Assembly: GCA_900291925.1 (NCBI GenBank)
Contig: UWYS01000013.1
Span: 682,001 to 746,000, forward strand
DNA length: 64,000 nt
Reading direction: 5' to 3'
Origin: Thecaphora thlaspeos
Lineage: Eukaryota; Basidiomycota; Ustilaginomycetes; Urocystidales; Glomosporiaceae
Below, one piece after another: positions 21,024 through 29,467 of the stretch (the first letter of the stretch is position 1; each line of letters starts with the position of its first letter). A program made the translations under genes and the position numbers. The notes under the pieces are model-generated. The model had not been told where the DNA came from. It was given only the letters and a program-made list of their open reading frames with translations, and ran no database searches.

Positions 21024-21801
21024 TCAGAAGGAGTCGTGACCGCTGAGGCTGGAAGCGCCGGAACGAGCCTTGGGGCTTGCCGCCGTGCTAGGCGCCATCG
21101 AGACGGGCGCGAGCTTCTCGGGGTCCTTGTGGTGGTGGTGGTGGTCAGCCGTCGTGGCATCGTCATCGTTTTCAATTGCCTCGATCCTGTGTTGGGCGTC
21201 CTCGACGCTGGCCGGAATGTACGCTGCCGGATTGCAGAAGACAAAGACGATGATCGCGAGCGCGACAAGCGTGGCATCAAAGGCTGTCGAAGTCATGGCG
21301 GGAAGAACGGGCACGCACTTCACGGAAATCAGCACGTCTGCTCGCAGCAGTCAGAGCGGTAGTAGAGAATCGCGGCGTCCGACTCACCATAAAAGGTCCA
21401 CTCGCTTTTCGAGACGACGCCGATCCACACGTCTTCGTCCGCTTGTTCCACATGAAGTCGTCCTTGGGCGGGTCGCGGCTGACGCGGTAGCAGAAGTTGG
21501 CCAGAAGGATGTTGAAGAAAAGGTAGCCGACCCGCTGGATGACCAGACCGGCAACGACGATGTTGCCACCTGGGTTGCGATCGTCGCCGTTGATCTGCGC
21601 CACAGCTGCAACGCCAGAGCCACCTCCCTGCACGGCCAGCGAGGCAACGTCGAGCGTGACGAAGAAGGGGATGATCCACTTGGGCTGTACGAGCGAGTAC
21701 TTGTCCGGGAAGATCTGGCTCAGCTTTCCGAGGATGGTGAAGTCGATCTGCGCAGAGCAACAAGCCGCCAGGGGAGGGAGGACAGTAATGATGACTAGCA
21801 C
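21024..21801 (-). pseudogene. RTA1-like membrane protein, C-terminal half only and frame-disrupted
   Basis: RTA1-family proteins are seven-span membrane proteins linked to lipid movement and drug resistance. The readable part starts with a TM segment (IITVLPPLAACCSAQIDFTILGKL), continues with PKWIIPFFVTLDVASLAVQG, the conserved FFVxxDxxSxxxQ motif, then VVAGLVIQRVGYLFFNILLANFCYRV. Near 21,430 the frame slips by one base; the next frame gives VWIGVVSKSEWTFY, and after a 94-bp intron (21294-21387) AFDATLVALAIIVFVFCNPAAYIP, exactly the expected RTA1 continuation. Upstream I could not assemble TM1-TM3: the frame that ends at 21,856 (PNSIDYRL) does not splice in phase. Either a decayed gene or two base-level sequence errors. 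It sits in the degenerate island. Confidence 0.5.
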
Positions 21802-23125
21802 ACATGGACGCAGGGCCCAAACTCGAGCTCCGGTGGCTCATGGAGGTCGAGGTACTCACAGCCGGTAATCGATGCTGTTGGGCGTCATGCCGGGCGGTAG
21901 AGTCATCCTCGCGACGAGCTTGTGCGAGACGAGCTGCGTCACGCCATCGGTGGACAACATGTTGAACGAGCAGGGGTCGGCGAAGGAGGTGCGGCCGGAG
22001 GGGAATTGGAGAGAGGGGGAAGGTCCTTGTGTCGATGCCAGGAGGTTGAGGCCGAGGGCAGGTTTGATGGCTGAGCGCGGAAGAGGTCGAGGACCGAATG
22101 AATTAATAATACGTTTCGAGGCCGGGATGATGCCTGTGAAGCCTCCGTTGCAGGGATCTGGAGGAAAGACGAAGCGGACCAGTCTGCGCTTCAGTATGAG
22201 GTCGCACGTAGGCACTCGTTGGCCGAGGTCGGCGAGATCGACACACGGACGATGTGTATTGTCTCGAATGGGTTTCCGGCGGGTGTGCAGACGTCGCCAT
22301 GTCGCTGTCACTATGCGTGGCCGCTCCGGTTTCCGTCTGCCGCAGTACGGAAAGCGACGTGCGTCCGAGATGCGACACAGGGTCGAAAGAGGTGCGCTTT
22401 GGTGACCGTGACCGGTGGGGGCTTCGAAGGGGGATGGTGGTGAGACGGCTTGGAGCGTCCTGTGAGCACGATATCACAGCGTCAAAGAAAGAGGTGGTCG
22501 ACGACGAGGAAGGGGAGGAGCACAATAAAACGTGGGGAACGGCTTCGTCCAGCTTGCCCGTCCCTCAGAGCATGTCAGTTTGTAGTCGCCCCCGCCCCCC
22601 TTTGTCCCTCTCTCCGTCGCTTGCTCCTTGTGGACGTACTGTACTGTATGTAGGTTGCTCCCGCCACCGCTGCGAACCGGAGCAGGCGATTCGGCGCGAC
22701 GACATGGCGACGACACCCCTCATCGCCGCAGATCCCAGTCGAGCACCACTGTAGAGACTCCAAGACTCTCTCTCTGCCCTCATCCCTCTACGTACGTACA
22801 ATGCTTGGCCGTGACTGTGACTGTGCGACACGTTTCCGTGAGCGCTCGTTGTGTCCGCTCTTGCCGACCGTTGCTTTCGCATGGCCACCACCATGATTAT
22901 TTGTTTCGGCGGTCGCTGCTGGACATACTGTGCCGACGTCGCAGACTTGCCGCAACTCGAGCCGAAGCTCGATACGAGGCAATAGCGGGCAATCAAGCGC
23001 GACACATCAACCCTTTACCATGCCGTAGCGCGCACAAAAGTGACCCCCACCACCACATCATGGCGTTTAGGTGGGCACTGCAGAAGAGGTCGTGGTGATT
23101 CAAGTGCAGCAAGCCACAAAGATGC
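21802..23125. other. Region upstream of the RTA1-like remnant
   Basis: A region of about 1.3 kb. A minus-strand frame from 22,311 to 21,856 contains a piece (PASKRIINSF) faintly like the start of RTA1 TM1, followed by non-membrane sequence. Nothing else recognisable. It probably contains the lost 5' half of that gene plus non-coding DNA. Confidence 0.35.
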
Positions 23126-24060
23126 TTGGCTGGAGGTGCGCGCAGCATTCAACATCAGCCGGCCTCCGTTACAGGCTGTTCCCAACCTCGCCGCTTCGGC
23201 CTCAAACGTTCATCGCGATGGATGGATCTCCTTTTCCATTACCACCACCTCTGGCTCCCATCCGGCATCAGCATCTCGGCAGCCACGTTAGCGATGCAAC
23301 TCGACCATGTTCACCTTGGCTTCATAGCGCAGAATGATGGCAAGATGCCGGCGTCTCTGAAACGTCGGCCCGCGGACTCGAGGTACCTCAAGACGCTTTT
23401 GTCAGCCGGGCCCTGACAGTGAGCAGCGGGCTCAAAGTGCCACAAGACGTTCTTGCCGGCCCAGCTGCACCAACATTTAGCAGGCTTGAGCGGCTACAGA
23501 GGCAATGTCCAGCATGCTTCGGTCACCTGGGCCCGGCTGGGGAACCGGATCCAGTCTCTATTCAAGAGCACCTCGATGTCATTGTCTGCCTCGATGGTAA
23601 CTTTCAACACAAGAGGAAGCGCAAAGGCAACTACGATGTCAAATCCCTCGATCTGGAGACGTCCATACCCCAAAGCCAGGTCATAACGATGGGGAACGAG
23701 TTAGATACTTTGCAAGGCCAACAACGCTCCACAAGAAGCGACGTTTGCACCACCAACTTCAAGGCAGCAGACGAGAGCGTATCCAAGGCTTCGATGGCGC
23801 GCTTCGACATCACCGGGCTCATGTTGATATCATGTCAGCACGACGTTTCCTTGCCTGCATGCAACATCAACACACCCGGCGAAAGGCAGCACTTCGCTTT
23901 TGCTTGGGTCAAGGAGCTCATGGCGGCACTGCCTCTGTCCGTCATACGGGTCGGAATCCTTTACAACATCGCTTGTCAGTGCCACACAAGCATGCAAAAC
24001 CATTCTGTCATGCCAGAACTATTGGAAGGAGTGATGGGGAAGCTGCGGCTAGCCAACGAC
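23126..24060 (+). mobile_element. KDZ-type transposase fragment
   Basis: KDZ (Kyakuja-Dileera-Zisupton) elements are DNA transposons common in basidiomycetes. The frame from 23,419 holds the cysteine-cluster motif RLQRQCPACFG, the first catalytic block LDVIVCLDGNFQHKRKR, then SMARFDITGLMLISCQHD with the GERQHFAFAWVKELMAALP segment, and ILYNIACQCH. In other family members I recall YD(I/V)xCQ at the last site; here the Asp is Asn. The frame just upstream (23,126-23,416) looks like the preceding part, in another frame. The Glu-containing C-terminal region is absent, replaced by the CpG-poor tract. Truncated at both ends and probably inactive. CpG content of this part is normal. Confidence 0.75.
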
Positions 24061-24187
24061 ACAACTGATGCAGTTGTCTACTCACAAACACCAGGTTGGA
24101 GTTGTCCAACTGTCCTTGTTGCTATTCTGTGGATAAAGGATGTCTCTGTGGCAGGTTGGGCTGGGTGCACAGCTTGGACAGCTGTTG
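24017..24187. repeat. Inverted-repeat copy B (CpG-depleted)
   Basis: Reverse-complement match to 15,404-15,573. From about 24,060 rightwards every CpG of copy A is replaced by TpG, CpA or a related change, while the two CpGs left of 24,060 are kept. It joins the KDZ fragment on its left and the CpG-free tract on its right. Confidence 0.9.
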
Positions 24188-24207
24188 AGAGGGTAAAGTA
24201 GATATCG

Positions 24208-25468
24208 ACTCATGTCAAGGCAAAGGGAAGCAAGAAGAGAAGAAGCCAAACCTCTTGGAAGTGGGATGAAGAGATGATGATTTGATAAGATGAGAGAGAC
24301 ATTGACTAGACCTACAAGTCACTGACTATATATACAACTTGTTGTCCACCCAAGGTGGATCCTGGTACTTGGATAGCATGGCCTTGCTATACAGAGAGTT
24401 GGGACTTTGTCATTCACAACAGTCAGCTACAGGCCATACTCAATGTCTATCTAAGGGGGGAAGATGTGAGTGGCTATGGAGGGATGTCTTCTGTAGCCAC
24501 TCATTGGTCTTTGCCAGTTTGGGCAAACACAACAGCAATCCATTAAAGTCTGATGCATCCCCCTGCATATTGACACCAACTCCCATGTTCCCAACAGGCC
24601 TTGACTCCCTCTCTATTGGGGTCAAGACATCAGTGTTGAGTCTGCAGGAACCATTGGCATCCTGCTGTGGTTGTGCATGCTCCAGTGCATTTAGTTGGAG
24701 GAATGTTTCAACAAGAACATGCTGAATGCATGGTTTGGGCAATGTCAATCTTCCATGCCTATGGTCATGACTATCAGTTGGAAAGTGGGGTAGAGATCCA
24801 AGCTGGAAGGTGGGAGCAGCAGATCCAAGAGGCTGCCAGCAAAGCATGTGGGGGTGTACCAGTTAGAATGAGAGGTGTGACTATGTCAATGCTGATGATG
24901 GTTGGTGGTATTGAGAAGGGAAAGAGCAAGCAAGGAACTGGCTAATATACAAGAAGAGAAGGCTGGTATGCCCCATGTGCTTTGCTGGCAGCCTCTTGGA
25001 TCTGCTGCTCCCACCTTCCAGCTTGGATCTCTACCCCACTTTCCAACTAACCTTGAGGGAGACATTTTGGTGGCTGCATTGCCTTGCTCACATCCCCTCT
25101 GGTGCCCAGCCAGCATTGCAAGTTGTGTGTAGGTTTAAAACTGACTTTGTTGAAGAAGAGGGTGCTCTTGACATTGGTTCCTGTCCTTGCAAGCTTGGCC
25201 ATCCACTGCTGTTGAGTGGCAATTGTCTGTTTGCTGTTGTGAGCAGCATGCTCAACTGTCATGCTCTTGAACACAATGTGGGCACAGCTGAGCATTGAGC
25301 TGACAGGGCAATGGGGAGGTCATCAAAGTGGTGCATGAGCTTGTCAAGCATCTCCTCTGGTGTCCAGCCTGGGTGCTGCTGCTGCATGTGGTAGCAGGAT
25401 GCCATGCCATTCCCAAAGTGACAGATGCTGGAACCCTGAGGTTGAGGTGTCCCAATCCATCATGTGCA
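24208..25468. other. CpG-free tract
   Basis: I find no CpG at all in about 1.26 kb; normal composition resumes abruptly at 25,469. A TATATATA stretch lies at 24,328-24,334. A minus-strand frame around 25,290-25,430 still reads like protein (QQHPGWTPEEMLDKLMHHFDDL), and plus-strand frames near 24,340-24,720 are open, but I recognise no family. The tract carries an internal inverted repeat (listed separately). Most likely a transposon or repeat relic mutated at CpG. Confidence 0.7.
24776..25048. repeat. Internal inverted repeat of about 75 bp with a 125-bp loop
   Basis: Bases 24,776-24,850 and 24,970-25,048 are reverse complements over about 70-75 bp with very few differences. One difference is CACATG in one arm (as read on the matching strand) against CATGTG in the other, which could be two decay products of CACGTG. 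Similarity stops at both arm ends. It could form a long hairpin in RNA. Confidence 0.85.
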
Positions 25469-26235
25469 CCGACTCTGGATGGCGAGACGAGCTCAATGAC
25501 CGAGGTCCATACAGGGGTCGTCGGCATTGCCGGCGGGGGAGTCTGTCTCGACCCTGCCTGACCTCTGCCGCCACGGCTGCGGCAAGTTTGAGGTCTTGGC
25601 AAGCACACCGCTGCGCTGAGCTGCGTCAGGCCGAGGGGGGCGGGGGGGCCATCAAGCCCACATTGCAGCAACACTGCTCCATCAGGCGCCTGCCCTCTTG
25701 GCCGGGTGTGACTGTGCAGGTGGGCGCTGGTTAGATCGATGCGAGCCGAGGGCGTAGGTGTGGGTCAAGGGTTTTTTTCTGTGCTTCAGCGCGGCCCTTC
25801 CGTTGATTGGCTGGCGGGCACTTGCCAGCTCAGCAAGCGGCCCGCAGCGCCCAGAGTCTCGATCTTGGCGTTTCTCGATGCCCCAACTTATTGGCGCCCC
25901 GGCTGGCCCGCCTTTATCTCTTGCCATCTCCAGCCCCCCAGATCTCCCTCTCACCCAGGCTCTTTGTCCGCTGTCCTCCTGCCTGCTAGCGGCTTGGCTT
26001 GGCTTGGCATTTCGGGCGCGCCGCCTGGCCCACATATATACATCGTCGGGAATCAAGCGTCCGTGCCCCCGCTTTTTGTGGCGCTCCCCCTCTTGAACCG
26101 CAGCCAGCTCCCTCCCTTGGCACCACCGTCTCTCTCTACCTCGACAGCTCTCCCCGGTGGCCTGCCACACACACCACCGCACCGTGTCGTCGTCGTCGTC
26201 GTCGTCGTTGCCTGCCACAACACACCGCTGCCAAC
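25469..26235. other. pacC upstream region
   Basis: A region of 767 bp with normal CpG content. It holds an inverted CCAAT (ATTGG) at about 25,806, a cluster of GCCARG-type hexamers (listed separately), a CATATATA at about 26,031-26,039, a pyrimidine-rich leader and a CGT trinucleotide run at about 26,184-26,207 directly before the ATG. No gene seen. Confidence 0.55.
25697..26121. promoter_or_regulatory. Cluster of PacC-consensus hexamers (GCCARG) upstream of pacC
   Basis: Read as the reverse complement CYTGGC, hexamers occur at 25,697, 25,864, 25,993, 25,998, 26,003, 26,024 and 26,116. Three overlap in tandem with a 5-bp step (25,993-26,008). GCCARG is the established PacC/Rim101 binding consensus in ascomycetes. 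The cluster in front of the factor's own gene suggests autoregulation; this is inference. Confidence 0.45.
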
Positions 26236-29071
26236 ATGAGCAGCCGTCTCGCACCGGCGTCCGCTAGCGAGCACTCGAGCTACGTCGCAAGTAGCGTCCA
26301 CACCGGCGCCAGCCCCTCGCTCTCGCACCACTCGCTTGCAGCGTCGATGTCGTCTGCCTCGCCCTCGCCCTCGCCCTCGTCCAAGATCAACGGCAGTGAC
26401 TCTGACGGCGGCGAGTCCGAGCGTCCCAGGCCCATCGCATGCCGCTGGGACAACTGCGGCCGCATCTACTACGACCCTGAAGTCGTCTACAAACACCTCT
26501 GCGACGACCATGTAGGCCGAAAGTGCACAAACAACCTCTGCCTCACCTGTCGATGGGAAGGCTGCGACGTCAGCTGCGCCAAGCGTGACCACATCACGTC
26601 TCACCTTCGGGGTAAGTAGCCGACGGCTGTCGCGGGCTGCCGGCATGGGTGCCCACGCACGCACGTCCGGCCCAGCGGTCTGTCTCGTCGAGTTGACGCC
26701 GGATCTTGCTGATCTGGACGATACCCCTTGCGCGACCCTGTCTTGTCTCGGACGCCAACGGTCCCGCGCTGCAACAGTCCATACGCCCTTGAAGCCTCAC
26801 TCGTGTGAGATCTGCAGCAAGACGTTCAAGAGGCCGCAGGACCTCAAGAAGCATGAGCGCATCCATACCGAGCAGCACCAGCAGCAGCGACAGCACAGGG
26901 CCGCCCGGAACGCCGCCGCCAAGTCCTATGACGCCATGGCATCAGACCCGGCCGCCTTTGGCCCCTACCACCTCACCGCAGGAGGAGCGCCTGCATCGTA
27001 CGGCTACGGCGGCTTGGCGCCTCACCCGGCCATGTACCGTCACTACTCTGGCGAGTCTGCCTACGCGACATCGGCCTGCCCCAGCCTTCCGTCGCAGCCG
27101 CTGCGCGAGCGTACTCCCGGATACGCCCAGTCGAGCGCATCGCTGTCGCCGCTCTCTTCCAGGCTCGACACCCCTCAGGGCAGCAGCCCCGCAGCCCAAC
27201 AGACCTACGGTGCCACCTCGAGAGACTCTGTCCCTTACCTCGACTTTATCACCGGTCCCGACGCGCGCAACAAGGCGACGAGCGACACAGACTCGTACAT
27301 GTTTCTTGCGCACGGTGCCGCTAGCAACAACGTCGCCGGGACAAAGCGTAACCACGAGCAGGTCGGTGAATTCTTCGGCGACGTAAGGCGGAGAAAGCTG
27401 GCGCCCACCTACGATGCCAAGATGGCCGAGCGCCTCGATCAGACCTTTGGCAGCAGCGGCATCGACGACGCTTCGCTGCAGGCGCTGCTCTCCTCGTTCG
27501 AGGCGCCGGCCTCGTCGGCCGGGATGTCGCATTCGCAGTCGCACTCTCAGCCCTGCTCGGCGCTGCACACGCCAGAAGCCGTGCTTCCCGTTGCCGCTCA
27601 ACAACCCGCCAAGTTTGCGCTGCCGGAGGCGATGCGACCTGCCGACCTCGCTCAGCTCAATGCGTTCCTCCTCCAGCTCGGAGCCAACGCTGCTCGCGAC
27701 TCGTCTGGTGGCGTCGGCATGACGCAGAATGCACCTCACGCCAACGTGGGCCCCGTTGCGCCTTCGAACGAGTTCGACATCACCGCCCTCTCGCAGTGTG
27801 GCCTCACCAACATTCCCGGCTTCGACGAGAGTCTGCTGTCCGGCAGCCACGACGCTGCCCCCCTTGGCTACGCGCAGCAGCCGGCGACCTCTCATATGCA
27901 GCGACCCATCGCTCAGCTCCCTCACCGCCAGCAGTCGGCCCACCACCATGGCTCGACGTATGGAGGTGGAGCAGCGGCGGCGCCCTACCAAGGGTCCGGC
28001 GGCCTCGCAACGCACGCTGGTCCTATGTACGCCCATGCGCCGCAGCACGCGTCATTCGACAGTATGCGCGTTTCGTGCGGCCCCGCGATTGTCCCGCAGC
28101 TGGCACCGATGGACATGGGCGGCCACAGCTTCCGTAAGGTTGAGGCTCTCACCCGCGCTGCGCCAGCGCCCGCTGTCACCTCAGATCAGCTCGATCGCCA
28201 CTCAGAGACGAGTATCAAGGTGGACCTGCGAGAGACTGCGGATGACGACGATGACGAAATGCTCGACGCATCACCGACTTCGCAAGGCGCCGCGACATTC
28301 GACGAGCATTACCGGTCGATGAGCCCCACCGCCTCTTCTGAGGGCGGTGCGTCGAGTGCAACCGAAGGCGCCGAGCGTCACGGCAGTGCTTCGCCCAGCC
28401 TTGGCGTGTATCCGAAGCTCGCCAGCAGCGAGGCCGTGCGCCGGCTTTCCTCCATCCGCTCCTCGTCGTCGTCGTCGTCATCTTCGTCGTCGTCGTCGTT
28501 GTCTCCACGACGAGGTCTCTCGATCAGCTCGATGCTGTCGTCCGAGTCTACTAGCGAAGGTGTTATTGCGCCGCGCCGCCTCCCTCCGATCCGTCAGGAC
28601 AGCGTCTCCTCGGAAGCCTCGAGCTCCCTTTATCCAAGTCTCGCCGAGCAGATTTCGGGCATCCAGGGCCTCGGCCGTCCTTCCTCGCGCTCCGCCGAGG
28701 CATCGGTCCCGGAGACACTTCGACAGCAACACGTCCGCCTGATCCGACAGCTCTTGATCGCCATCAACTTCTCCGAAAAGGTCCGTGCAGCTGATGCAGA
28801 GGACCGCATCACTCTGCCCCCCATCCTGACCCGGACATCAGAGCACAAGAGCGCTCAGCTGGACGAGGGCGAGAAGACGCCATCGCTGGTCCAGCGCCAC
28901 GCCAGCCCGTCGTCGGACAGGTCCGAAAGCGACGCCAGCTCCGGTCCTACGCCGCCGGGTCACGCCAGGCTACCGACCATCTCGCAGCTCCTCAACGACA
29001 TCAATGTCGACGTCAACTCGCTCAGACGGCCGCGAGCGATGGAGGAGCGGGAGATGGAGTGCGACGTGTAA
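26236..29071 (+). CDS. RIM101: pH-response transcription factor PacC/Rim101
   Basis: Zinc-finger regulator activated by proteolysis at alkaline pH. Two exons (26236-26611, 26778-29071) give 889 residues. Three C2H2 fingers span about residues 69-155: CRWDNCG...[14 protein letters not shown]...HITSHLRVHT and [22 protein letters not shown], the PacC arrangement; the intron falls inside finger 2-3 and splicing restores [39 protein letters not shown] (around residue 325) matches a conserved post-finger segment. Two YPxL motifs, YPKL near residue 670 and YPSL near 744, flank a Ser-rich stretch, as the PalA/Rim20-binding motifs flank the signalling protease box in Aspergillus. Poly-Ser is encoded by a TCG/TCA repeat at about 28,460-28,500. 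Autoregulation is suggested by upstream GCCARG sites. Confidence 0.95.
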
Positions 29072-29467
29072 AGCGAGTCCTTCTTGCCTTTCCTGTTTCC
29101 CACCGCATCCAGCACGGACACGGACACGCTTCTTTCCCCGCACCGCTAGCCGGCCAACATCGGTCCGATCCCGGCTCTTTTTAGATGCCCCGCTCGGCGT
29201 CATCGTCCCTTGTATCTGTCCGCGCGCCTCTGTCTCTCGCTCTTGCCTCTTTATCCCGCCGAAGTTTGTACCTCTATCCGATCCCCTGTCTCTTCAGTCT
29301 GTTCAAGAATGTCTCTCTCACTTGTCCAGCGATCAATGCACATGGACTTTGTCTTTGCCACATGCCGATTTCGCCATCTCTTTGTGAAGCCGGCGTGCTG
29401 CATGCTGGACCTGCGAGACTGAAATGTGCGACAGAGCGCCTGTTCTCGAGTGGCAATGCTGGCGACT
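29072..29467. other. Convergent 3' region between PacC and MSH3
   Basis: A region of 396 bp holding both 3' UTRs. C/T-rich with no recognisable gene. Confidence 0.5.
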
